The notes under the pieces were generated by a model. That model saw only the letters and a program-made list of their open reading frames with translations, did no database searches and was not told the origin of the DNA. This document shows positions 10,815 through 22,330 of a stretch of DNA of 64,000 bases, piece after piece. The stretch is from Calliopsis andreniformis (Eukaryota; Arthropoda; Insecta; Hymenoptera; Andrenidae), in contig NW_027480422.1 in the NCBI RefSeq assembly GCF_051401765.1, positions 19,114,001 through 19,178,000 of the forward strand, written 5' to 3'. The translations under genes were made by a program, and so were the position numbers. How positions within the stretch are numbered: the stretch's first letter is position 1; every line of letters begins with the position of its first letter.

Positions 10815-11427
10815 ATAAAACGAATAATTGCAACCAGTCTGATAGTTACGGTCATTTCTACGTTCCGGGCAACCTAGGCTTCACCCTAGGGCGTTGCTCC
10901 ACCAGGTAGAATAGTTAGGGCCTAACAAGTCAACGCCAGAAGCATAAAATACAATATAAATACAACAGCTTTTACATCGTATAAAACGAATAATTGCAAT
11001 GAGTATGAAAGTTATGGTCATTTCTACGTTCCGGGCAACCTAGGCTTCACCCGAGGGCGTTGCTCCACCAGATACAATAGTTAGGACCTAAGAAGTCAAC
11101 GCCAGAAGCATAAAATACAAAATAGATACTACAGCTTTTCCATCGTATAACAGGAATAATTGCAACCAGTGTGAAAGTGATGGTCATTTCTACGTTCCGG
11201 GCAACCTAGGCTTGACTCTAGGGCGTTGGTCCACCAGATCCAATAGGTAGGGCCTAAGAAGTCAACGCCAGAAGCATATAACAAAATAAAAATGCAACAG
11301 TTTTTCCATCGTATAGCATGAATAATTGCAACCACAGTGAACGTAGTGGTCATTTCTACGTTCCGCGCAACCTAGGCTTCACCCCTGGGCGTTGCTCCCC
11401 CAGATCCAATAGTTAGGACCTAAGAAG
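10815..11427 (+). repeat. Divergent satellite monomers
   Basis: About 3.7 monomers in normal phase, mainly with AAAACGAATAATTGCAA or AACAGGAATAATTGCAA forms. No longer-range partner was seen. Confidence 0.82.
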
Positions 11428-11760
11428 TCAGCGCCAGAAGCATAAAATACAAAATAGATATAACAGTTTTTCCATCGGATATAATGTATATTTGCAAACA
11501 GTGTGAAAGTAAAGGTCATTTCTACGTTCCGAGCAACCTAGGCTTAACTGTAGGGCGTTTCTCCACCAGATCGCATAGTTAGGGCCTAAGAAGTCAACGC
11601 CAGAAGCATAAAATACACTATAAGTACAACAGCTTTTCCATCGTACATAATGTATATTTGCAGACAGTGTGAAAGTAAAGGTCATTTGTACGTTCCGGGC
11701 AACCTAGGCTTAACTGTAGGGCGTTGCTCCACCAGATCGCATAGTTAGGGACTTAGTATT
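11428..11760 (+). repeat. Adjacent sister monomers of the TAACTGTAGGG subtype
   Basis: Two consecutive monomers share ATAATGTATATTTGCA, AAAGTAAAGGTCATTT, GCTTAACTGTAGGGCGTT and GATCGCATAGTTAGGG. This is the first clear appearance in the window of the ATGTATATTTGC form and of the GATCGCATAG subtype. Both become frequent in the right half (32.6, 33.6, 34.6, 38.1, 39.1, 39.8, 52.0, 53.2, 53.9 and 62.5 kb). Confidence 0.85.
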
Positions 11761-14700
11761 TAACGCCAGAAGCATAAAATACAATAAAAATGCAACAGTT
11801 TTTCCTTCGTATAAAAGGAATAATTGCAACCTGTGTGAAAGTAATGGTCATTTCTACGTACCGGGCAACCTAGGTTTCACTCTTGGGCGTTGCTCCACCA
11901 CATCGAATAGCTACGGCCTTAGAAGTCAACTCCAGAAGCATAAAATACAATATAAATACAACAGCTTTTCCATTCTATAAAACGAATAATTGCAACCAGT
12001 GTGAAAGTAATGGCCATTTCTACGTTCCGGGCAACCTAGGCTTCACTCTAGGGCGTTGCTACACCAGAACGCATAGTTCGGGACTTAGAATTTATCGCCA
12101 GAAGCATAAAATACAATAAAAACGCTACACTTTTTCCATCGTATAACTGGAATAATTGCAACCGGTGTGAAGGTACAGGTCATTTCTACGTTCCGGGCAA
12201 CCTAGGTTTCGCTCTAGGGCGTTGCTCCACCAGGTCGAATAGCTAGGGACTTAGAAGTCAACGCCAGAAGCATAAATTACAATAAAAATACAACAGCTTT
12301 CCATCGTATAACAGGAATAATTGCAACCAGTGTGAAAGTAATGGTCTTTTCTACGTTTCGGGCAAGATTGGTTTCCCTCTTGGACGTTGCCTCACGAGAT
12401 CGAATAGCAAGGACCTTAGAAGTCAACGCCAGAAGCATAAAATACAATAAAAGTACAACCGTTTTCTCCCGTATAGCATGAATAAATGCAACCAGTGTGA
12501 AAGTAATGGTCATTTCTCCGTTTCGGGCAACCTAGGCTCCACTCTAGGGCGTTGCTACACCAAATCGAATAGCTAGGGCCTTAGAAGTCATCGCCCGAAG
12601 CATAAAATACAATAAAAATACAACAGTTTTTCCATCGTATAGAACGAATAATTGCAACCAGTATAAAAGTTATGGTCATTTCCACGTTCCGGGCAACCTA
12701 GGCTTAACCCTAGGGCGTTGCTCCACCAGATCGAATAGTTAGGGACATTGAATACAATGCCAGAAGCATAAAATACAATATAAATACAACAGTTTTTCCC
12801 TTGTATAACAGGAATAATTGCAACCAGTGTGAAAGCTATGGTCATTTCTACGTTCCGGGCAACCTAGGCTTCACTACAGGGCGGTGATCCACCAGATCAA
12901 ATAGTTAGGGCCTAAGAACTCAACGCCAGAAGCATAAAATACAATATAAATACAACAGTTTTTCCATCGTATAAAAGGAATAATTGCAACCAGTGTGAAA
13001 TTAATGGTCATTTCTACGTTCCGGGCAACCTAGACCTCACTCTTGGGCGTTGCTCCATCACATCGAATAGCTGCGGCCTTAGAAATCAACTCCAGAAGCA
13101 TAAAATAAAAATATAAATACAACAGCTTTTCCATCGCATAAAATGAATGATTGCAAACAGTGTGAAAGTTATGGTCATTTCTACATTCCGTGCAACCTAG
13201 GCTTAACGCCAGGGTGTTGTTCCACCAGATCGAATAGTTAGGGACTTTGAATACAACGCCAGAAGCATAAAATACAATAAAAATGCAACAGGTTTTCCAT
13301 CGTATAACAGGAAAGCTGCAACCAGTGTGAAAGTACTGGTCATTTCTATGTTCCGGGTAACCTAGGCTTCACTCTAGGGCGTTCCTCCACCAGATCGAAT
13401 AGCTAGGGACTTAGAATTCAGCGCCAGAAGTATAAAATACAACATATGTGCAACAGTTTTTCCATCGTATAAGATGTATAATTGCAAGCAGTGTGAAGGT
13501 AATGGTCATTTCAACGTTCTGGGCAACCTAGGCTTCACTCTAGGGCGTTGTTCCACCAGATCGAATAGTTAGGGCCTTAGATGTCAACGCCCGAAGCATA
13601 AAATACAGAATAAATAGAACAGTTTTTCATTGTATAAAACGAATAATTGCAACCATTGTGAAAGTTATGGTCATTTCTACGTTCCGGGCAATCTAGGCTT
13701 CACTCTAGGGCATTGCTCCACCACATCGAATAGCTACGGTCTTTGAAGTCAACGCCATAACTATAAAAAAGGATATAAATACAACAGTTTGTCCATTGTA
13801 TAAAATGTATAATTGCAAACAGTGTGGAAGTAATGGTCATTTCTTCTTTCCGGGAAACCCAGGCTTCTCTCTAGGGCGTTGCTCCACCACATCCAATAGC
13901 TGCGGCCTTAGAAGTCAACGCCAGAAGCATAAAATACAATATAAATGCAACAGTTCTTCAATCGTATAACAGGAATAATTGCAAACAGTGTGAAAGATAT
14001 GGTCACTTCTACGTTCCGGGCAACCAAGCCTTCACTCTAGGGCGTTGCTCCACCACATCGAGTAGTTAGGGCCTTAGAAGTCAATGCCGGAAGCATAAAA
14101 TGCCATATAAATACAACAGTTTTTCCACTGTATAATATGAATAATTGCAAACAGTGTGGAAGTAATGGTCATTTCTACGTTCCGTCCAACCTAGGCTTCA
14201 CTCTAGGGCGTTGCGCAACCACATCGAATAGCTACGGCCCTAGAAGACAACGCCATAACTATAAAATACAATATAAATACAACAGTCTTTCCATCGTATA
14301 AATCGAATAATTGCAACCAGTCTGATAGATATGGTCATTTCGACGTTCCGGGCAACCTAGGCTTCACCCTAGGGCGTTGCTCCACCATATCGAATAGTTA
14401 GGGCCAAAGAAGTCAATGCCAGAAGCATAAAATATGATATATGTACAACAGATACTCCATCGCATAAAATGAGTACTTGCAGCCAGTGTGAAAGTAACGG
14501 CCATTTCTACGTTCCGGGCATCCTAGACTTAACACTGAGTCATTGCTCCACCAGATCGAATACATAGGGCCTTAGAAGTCAACGCCAGAAGCATAAAGTA
14601 CATTAAAAATACAACAGTTTGTCCATCGTATAACAGGAGTAATTGCCACCAGTGTGAAAGTGATGGTCATTTCTACGTTCCGGGCAACCTACGCTTCACT

Positions 14701-16380
14701 CTAGGGCGTTGTTCCTCCAGATCGAATAGCTAGGGCCTAACAAGTCTACACCAGAAGCATAAAATACAATATAAATACAACAGTTTTTCCATCGGATAAC
14801 AGGAATAATTGCAACCAGTGTGAAAGTGATGGTCATTTCTACGTTCCGGGCAACCTAGGCTTCAGTCTAGGGCGCGGTTCCCCCAATTCGAATAGTTAGG
14901 GCCTAAGAAGCCTACGCCAGAAGCATAAAATACAATATATATACCACAGTTTTTCCATCGTATAACAGGAATAATTGCAACCAGAGTGAAGGTGATGGTC
15001 ATTTCTAAGTTCCGGGCAACCTAGGCTTCACTCTAGAGCGGTGCTCCACCAGATCGAATAGCTAGGACCTTAGAAGTCAACGCCAGAAGCACAAAATAAA
15101 ATAAAAATACAACAGTTATTACATCGTATAAAAGGAATAATTACAACCAGTGTGAAAGTAATGGGCATTTCTACGTTCCGGGCAACCTAGGCTTCACTCG
15201 AGGGCGTTGCTCCACCACATCGAATAGCTACGGCCCTAGAAGACAACGCCATAACTATAAAATACAATATAAATACAACAGTCTTTCCATCGTATAAAAC
15301 GAATAATTGCAACCAGTCTGATAGTTATGGTCATTTCTACGTTCCGGGCAACCTAGACTTCACTCTAGGGCGTTGCTCCACCAGATCGATTAGCTAGGGC
15401 CTAAGAAGTCAACGCCAGAAGCATAAAATACGATATATGTACAACAGTTTTACCATCGTATGAAATGAATAATCGCCAGCAGTGTGAAGGTAATGGTCAT
15501 TTCTACGTTCCGCGCAACCTAGGCTTCACTCCAGGGCGTTGCTCCACCACACCCAACAGTTAGGGCCTAAGAAGTCAACGCCAGAAGCATAAAATACGAT
15601 ATACGTACAACAGTTTTTCCATCGTATAAAACGAATAATTGCAACCAACGTGAAAGTAGTGGCTATTTCTATGTTCCGGGCATCCTAGACTTAACTCTGA
15701 GGCATTGCTCCACCAGATCGAATACATAGGGCCTTAGAAGTCAACGTCAGAAGCATAAAGTACAATCAAAATCCAACAGTTTGTCCATCGTATAACAGGA
15801 ATGTTTGCAACAAGCTTGAAGGTAATGGTCATTTCTACGTTCCGGGCAACCTAGGTTTTGCTCTAGGGCGTTGCTCCACCTCATCGAATAGTTGGGGCCT
15901 TAGAAGTCAACGCCTGAAGCGTAAAATACAATAAAAATACAACAGTTTTTCCATCGTATAAAACGAATAATTGCAACCAGTGTGAAACTAATGGTCATTT
16001 CTACGTTCCGGGCAACCTAGGCTTCACTCTAGGGCGTTGCTCCACCAGATCGAATAACAAGGGACTTAGAAGTCAACGCCAGAAGCATAAAATTCAATAA
16101 AAATACAACAGTCGTCCATTGTACAAAAAGTATAATTGCAAGCAATGTGAAGGTAATGGTCATTTCTACGTTCCGGGCAACATAGGCTTCACTCTACAGC
16201 GTTGCTCCACCAGATAGAATAGTTAGGGCCTTAGAAGTCAACGCCCGAAGCATAAAATACAAAATAAATAGAACAGTTTTTCCATTGTATAAATCGAATA
16301 ATTGCAACCAGTGTGAAAGTTAGGGTCACTTCTACGTTCTGGGCAACCTAGGCTTAACACTAGGGCGTTGCTCCACCAGG
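11761..16380 (+). repeat. Long stretch of divergent monomers
   Basis: About 28 monomers with no near-identical block longer than one unit that I could see. The CATAACTATA subtype occurs near 13754, 14254 and 15252; the last two are 6 monomers apart and both are followed by AACAGTCTTTCCATCG and GCAACCAGTCTGATAG. The first CTAGACTTAAC...GAG.CATTGC cassette appears near 14520 and again near 15680. Single-base deletions occur near 12297 (GCTTTCCATCG) and 13312 (GGAAAGCTGCAACC). Confidence 0.85.
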
Positions 16381-16732
16381 TCGAATAGTTAGGGCCTAAG
16401 AAGTCAACGCCAGAAGCATAAAATACAAAATAGATACAACAGCATTTCCATCGTATATAATGTATATATGCAAACAGTGGGAAGGTAATCGTCATTTCTA
16501 CGTTCCGGGCAACCTAGGCTTCACTCCAGGGCGTTGCTCCACCAGATCGAATAGTTAGGGCCTAAGAAGTCAGCGCCAGAAGCATAAAATACAAAATAGA
16601 TACAACAGCATTTCCATCGTATATAATGTATATATGCAAACAGTGGGAAGGTAATCGTCATTTCTACGTTCCGGGCAACCTAGGCTTCACTCCAGGGCGT
16701 TGCTCCACCAGATCGAATAGTTAGGGCCTAGG
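16381..16732 (+). repeat. Two nearly identical neighbouring monomers
   Basis: The sequence repeats itself at exactly 166 bp with one substitution seen (GTCAACGCC near 16403 against GTCAGCGCC near 16569). Both units share rare variants: CAGCATTTCCATCG, ATGTATATATGCAAACAG, GTGGGAAGGTAATCG and CACTCCAGGGCG. The surrounding monomers are much more divergent, so this is a recent single-monomer duplication. Confidence 0.94.
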
Positions 16733-18309
16733 AAGTCAACGCGAGAAGCATAAAATACAATAAAAATACAACAGTTTTTCCATCGTATAGCATGAATAAT
16801 AGCAACCAGAGTGAAAGTAGTGGTCATTTCTACGTTTCGGGCGACCTAGGCTTCACTCCATGGCGTTGCTCCACCAGATCGAATAGCTATGGCCTTAGAA
16901 GTCAATGCCAGAAGCATAAAATACAATATAAATACAACAGTTTTTCCATCGTATAAAACGAATAATTGCAACCAGTGCGAAGGTAATGGCCATTTGTACG
17001 TTCCGGGCATCCTGGACTTAACTCTGAGGCATTGCTCCACCAGATCGAATACATAGGGCCTTAGAAGACAACGCCAGAAGCATAAAGTACAATCAAAATC
17101 CAACAGCTTGTCCATCGTATAACAGGAATAATTGCAACAAGCGTGAAGGTAATGGTCGTTTCTACGTTCCGGGCAACCTAGGTTTTGTCTCTAGGGCGTT
17201 GCTCCACCACATCGAATAGCTAGGGCCTTAGAAGTCAACGCCCGAAGCATAAAATACAATAAAAATATAACAGTTTTTCCATCGTATAACGGGAATAATT
17301 GCAACAAATGTGAACGTGATGATCATTTCCACGTTCTGGGCAACCTAGTGTTCACTCTAGGGCGTTGGTCCACCAGATCCAATAGTTAGGGCCTAAGAAG
17401 TCAACGACAGAAGCATAAAATACAATAAAGGTACAACAGCTTTTCCAACGTATAACAGGAATAATTGCAGCCAGAATGAAGGTGATGGTCATTTCTACGT
17501 TCCGGGCAACCTAGGCTTCACCCTAGGGCGTTGCTCCAACAGGTCGAATAGCTAGGGCCTTAGAAGTCAAAGCCCGGAGCATAAAATAAAAAATAAATAG
17601 AACAGTTTTTCCATTGTATAAAACGAATAATTGAAACCAGTGTGAAAGTTATGGTCATTTCTACGTTCCGCTCAACCTAGGCTTCACCCCTGGGCGTTGC
17701 TCCACCAGATCCAATAGCTAGGACCTAAGAAGTGAGCGCCAGAAGCATAAAATACAATAAAAATACAACAGTTTTTCCATCGTATAGCATGAATAATTGC
17801 AACCAGAGTGAAAGTAATAGTCATTTCTACGTTTCGGGCGACCTAGGCTTCACTCTAGGGCGTTGATCCACTATATGGAATAGCTAGGGCCTTAGAAGTC
17901 AACGCCCGAAACGTAAAATACAATAAAAATACAACAGTTTTACCATCGTATAACTGGCATAATTGCAGCCAGTGTGAAACGTATGGTCATTTCTACGTTC
18001 CGGGCAACCTAGGCTTCACTCTAGGGCGTTGGTCCACCACATCCAATAGTTAGGGCCTAAGAAGTCAACGCCGGAAGTACCATATACAAAATAAATACAA
18101 AAGTTTTTCCATCGTATAAAACGAATAATTGCAAACAGTGTGAAAGTAATGGTCAATTCGACGTTCCGGGCAACCCAGGCTTTACTCGTGGGCGTTGCTC
18201 CTCCAGGTCGAATAGCTAGGGCATTAGAAGTCAACTCCTGCAGCATAAAACACGATAAAAATACAACAGTTTTTCCATCGTATAGCAGGAATAATTGCAA
18301 CAAGTGTGA
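16733..18309 (+). repeat. Divergent satellite monomers
   Basis: About 9.5 monomers, some with AGCATGAATAAT as at the left edge (near 16788 and 17787) and one near 17000-17040 with the TTAACTCTGAGGCATTGC cassette. No block duplicates were found. Confidence 0.83.
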
Positions 18310-18500
18310 AGGTAATGGTCATTTCTACGTTCCGGGAATCCTAGACTCAACTCTGAGGTATTGTGCCACCAGATCGAAGAGTTAGGGCCTTAGAAGTCAA
18401 AGCCAGAAGCATAAGATACAAAATAAATACAACAGCCTTTCTATCGTATAAAACGAATAATTGCAACCCGTGTGAAAGTTATGGTCATGTCTACGTTCCG
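18310..18500 (+). repeat. Block duplicated at a 10-monomer offset, copy 1
   Basis: Matches 19970-20160 at 1660 bp. Shared variants: CGGGAATCCTAGACTCAAC, CTGAGGTATTG, GATCGAAGAGTTAGGG, GTCAAAGCCAGAAGC, AACAGCCTTTCTATCGTAT, CCCGTGTGAAAGTTATGG and TCATGTCTACG. Confidence 0.9.
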
Positions 18501-19969
18501 GGCTACCTAGGCTACACTCTAGGGCGTTGTTCCACCAGATCGAATAGTTAGGGCATAAGAAGTCAACGCCAGAGGCATAAAATACAATATAAATACAGCA
18601 GCCTTTCCCTCGTATAAAAGGAATAATTGCAACCAGTGTGAAAGTGATGGTCATTTCTACATTCAGGGCAACCTCGGCTTCACTCTAGGGCGTTGTTCCA
18701 CCAGCTCCAATAGTTAGGGCCTAAGAAGTCAACGCCAGAAGCACCAAATACAAAATAAATACAACAGTTTTTCCATCGTATAAAATGAATAATTGCAACC
18801 AGTTTGAAAGTAGTGGTCATTTCTACGTTTCGGACGACATTGGCTTCATTCCTGGACGTTGCCTCACGCGATTGAATAGCTAGGACCTTAGAAGTCAACG
18901 CCAGAAGCATAAAATACAATATAAATACATCAGTTTTTTCATCGTATAGCATGAATAATTGCAACCAGTGTGAAAGTGGTGGTCATTTCCACGTTCCGGG
19001 CAACCTAGGCTTCACTCTAGGGCGTTCCTCCACCAGATCGAATAGGTAGTGCCTTAGAAGTCAACGCCAGAACCATAAAATACAATATAAATACTACAGC
19101 TTTTCCATCTTATAAAATGTATATTTGCAACCATTGTGAAAGTAACGGTCATTTCTACGTTCCGGGCAACCTAGACTTCACTCTAGGGCGTTGCTCCACC
19201 ATATCGAATAGCTAGGGCCTTAGAAGTCAACGCCCGAAGCATAAAATACAATAAAGTTACATCAGTCTTTCCACCGTATAACAGAAATAATTGCAACCAG
19301 AGTGAAGGTGGTGGTCATTTCTACGTTCGGGGCGACCTAGGCTTCACTCTGGGGCGTTGGTCCTCCGGATCGAATAGTTAGGGTCTAAGAGGTCAACGCC
19401 AGAGGCATAAAATACAAAATAAATACAATAGTTTTTCCATTGTCTAAAACGGATAATTGCAACCAGTGTGAAGGTAATGGTCTTTTCTACGTACCGGGCA
19501 ACCTAGGCTTCAATCTAGGGCGGTGCTCCACCAGATCAAATAGTTAGGGCCTAATTTGTCGACGCCAGAAGCATTAAAAACAATATATATACTACAGTTT
19601 TTCCATCGTATATAATGTATATTTGCAAACAGTGTGAAGGTAATGGTCATTTCTACGTCCCGCGCAACATAGGCTTCACTCTTGGACGTAGCCCCAACAG
19701 ATCGGATAGCTAGGACCTTAGAAGTCAAAGCCAGAAGCAGAAAATACAATAAAAATGCAACAGTTTTTCCATCGCATAGCACGTATAATTGCAACCAGTG
19801 TGAAAGTAATGATCATTTCTACGTTTCGGGCAACATAGGCTTGACACTTGGACGTTGTCTCACGAGATCGAATAGCTAGGACCTTAGAAGTCAACGCCAG
19901 AAGCACAAAATAAAATAAAAATACAACCGTTGTTCCATCGTATACAAGGCATAATTACAACCAGTGTGA
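18501..19969 (+). repeat. Divergent satellite monomers
   Basis: About nine monomers between the two copies of the previous block. Near 18838 and 19840 monomers with ACATTGGCTTC or ACATAGGCTTG, CTTGGACGTTG and CACGAGAT-type variants recall those at 0.7-3.0 kb. Confidence 0.82.
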
Positions 19970-20160
19970 AGGTAATGGCCATTTCAACGTTCCGGGAATC
20001 CTAGACTCAACTCTGAGGTATTGCTCCACCAGATCGAAGAGTTAGGGCCTTAGAAGTCAAAGCCAGAAGCGTAAGATACAAAATAAATACAACAGCCTTT
20101 CTATCGTATACAACGAATAACTGCAGCCCGTGTGAAAGTTATGGTCATGTCTACGCTCCG
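19970..20160 (+). repeat. Block duplicated at a 10-monomer offset, copy 2
   Basis: Partner of 18310-18500 at +1660 bp. Differences include GTATTGCTCC against GTATTGTGCC, AAGCGTAAG against AAGCATAAG, and TCGTATACAACG against TCGTATAAAACG. Confidence 0.9.
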
Positions 20161-20397
20161 GGCAACCTAGGCTTGACTCTATGGCGTTGCTCCACCAGAT
20201 CGAATAGGTAGGGCCATAGAAGTCAACGCCCAAAGCATAAAACACAATTTAGATACAATAGTTTTTCCGTCGTATAACAGGAATAAATGCAACCAGTGTG
20301 AAAGTGATGGTCATTTCTACGTTCCGGGCAACCTAGGCTTCACTCTAGGGCGTTGTTCCACCAGATCGAATAGTTAGGGCATAAGAAGTCAACGCCA

Positions 20398-20640
20398 GAG
20401 GCATAAAATTCCAAATTGATACAATAGTTTTTCCATCGTCTAAAACTTATAATTGCACGAGTGTGAAAGGTATGGTCATTTCTACGTTCCGGGCAACCTA
20501 GGCTTCACTCTATGGCGTTGTTCCACCAGATCGAATAGTTAGGTCCTAAGAAGTCAACGCCAGAAAAATAAAATACGATTTATGTACAACACTTTTTCCA
20601 TCGTATGAAGCGAATAATTGCAATCAGTGTGAAAGTAATG
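20398..20640 (+). repeat. Block repeated at 5-monomer spacing, copy 1
   Basis: Shared with 21227-21469 at 829 bp (5 x 166 minus 1). The lost base is in ATAATTGCACGAGTGTG, one shorter than the normal segment. Other markers: AAAATTCCAAATTGATAC, TCGTCTAAAACTTATAA, CTCTATGGCGTTGTTCC, TTAGGTCCTAAGAAG, CCAGAAAAATAAAATACG, GATTTATGTACAACAC and CGTATGAAGCGAATAATTG. Confidence 0.92.
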
Positions 20641-21226
20641 GTCATTTCTACGTTCTGGGCAACCTAGGCTTCACTCGAGGGCGTTGCTCCACCAGATCGA
20701 ATAGCTAGGGCCCTAGAAGTCAACGCCCGAAGCCTAAAATACAATAAAAATACAACAGTTTTTCCATCGTATTACGGGAATAATTGCAGCAAATGTGAAA
20801 GTGATGGTCATTACCACGTTGCGGAAAACCTAGGGTTCACTCTAGGGCGTTGGTCCACCAGATCCAATAGTTAGGGCCTAAGAAGTCAACGACAGTAGCA
20901 CCAAAAACAAAATAAATACAATAGTTTTTCCATTGTATAAAACGAATAATTGAAGCCAGTGTGAAACTTATGGCCATTTCTACGTTCCGCACAAACTAGA
21001 CTTCACCCCTGGGCGTTACTCCACCAGATCCAATAGTTAGGACCTAAGAAGTCAGCGCCAGAAGCATAAAATACAAAATAGATACAACAGCTTTTCCATC
21101 GTATATAATGTATATTTGCAAACAGCGTGAAGGTAATGGTCGTTTCTACGTTCCGCGCTACCTAGGCTTCACTCCAGGGCGTTGCTCCACCAGATCGAAT
21201 AGTTAGGGCCTAAGAAGTCAACGCCA

Positions 21227-21469
21227 GAGGCATAAAATTCCAAATTGATACAATAGTTTTTCCATCGTCTAAAACTTATAATTGCACGAGTGTGAAAGGT
21301 ATGGTCATTTCTACGTTCCGGGCAACCTAGGCTTCACTCTATGGCGTTGTTCCACCAGAACGAATAGTTAGGTCCTAAGAAGTCAACGCCAGAAAAATAA
21401 AATACGATTTATGTACAACACTTTTTCCATCGTATGAAGCGAATAATTGCAATCAGTGTGAAAGTAATG
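21227..21469 (+). repeat. Block repeated at 5-monomer spacing, copy 2
   Basis: Near-identical to 20398-20640; one visible difference is CACCAGAACG against CACCAGATCG. The monomers between the copies are not alike, so only this 1.5-monomer segment was copied. Confidence 0.92.
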
Positions 21470-22164
21470 GACATTTCCACGTTCCGGGCAACCTAGTTTT
21501 CACTCCAGGGCGTTGCTCCACGAGATCGAATAGTTAGCGCCTTAGACGTCTACGCCAGAAGCATAAAATACAATATAAATACAACAGCTTTTCCAACGTA
21601 TAATAGGAATAATTTCAACCAGTGTGAAAGTGATGGTCATTTCTACGTTCCGGGCAACCTAGGCTTCACTCCAGGGCGTTGCTCCACCATATCGAATAGT
21701 TACGGCCTTAGAAGTCAACGCCAGAAGCATAAAATACAATATAAATACTACAGCTTTTCCATCGTATAACAGGAGTAATTGCAACAAGCCTGAAGGTAAT
21801 GGTCATTTCTACGTTCCGGGCAATCTAGGCTTCTCTCTAGGGCGTTGCTCCACCAGTTCGAATAGTTAGGGCCTAACAAGTCAACGCCAGAAACATAAAA
21901 TACATTAGGAATACAACAGCTTATCCATCGTATAAAACGAATAATTGCAATCAGTATGAAAGTTATGGTCATTTATACGTTCCGCGCAACCTAGGCTTCA
22001 CCCTAGGGCGTTGCTCCGACAGATCCAATAGTTAGGGCCTAAGAGGTCAACTCCAGAAGCATAAAATACAAGATAGATACAACAGATTTTCCATCGTATA
22101 ACAGGAATAATTGCAACCAGTGTGAAAGTGATGGTCATTTCTACGTTCCGGGCAACCTAGGCTT

Positions 22165-22330
22165 CACTCTAGGGCGTTGTTCCACCAGATCGAATAGTTA
22201 GGTCCTAAGAAGTCAACGCCAGAAAAATAAAATACGATTTATGTACAACACTTTTTACATCGTATGAAGCGAATAATTGCAATCAGTGTGAAGGTAATGG
22301 ACATTTCCACGTTCCGGGCAACCTAGGCTT
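22165..22330 (+). repeat. Block repeated at 5-monomer spacing, partial copy 3
   Basis: Carries TTAGGTCCTAAGAAG at 22199, 830 bp after the second copy, followed by the same AAAAATAAAATACG, GATTTATGTACAACAC and GTATGAAGCG variants. The upstream CTTATAATTGCACGAG part is missing. Confidence 0.88.
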
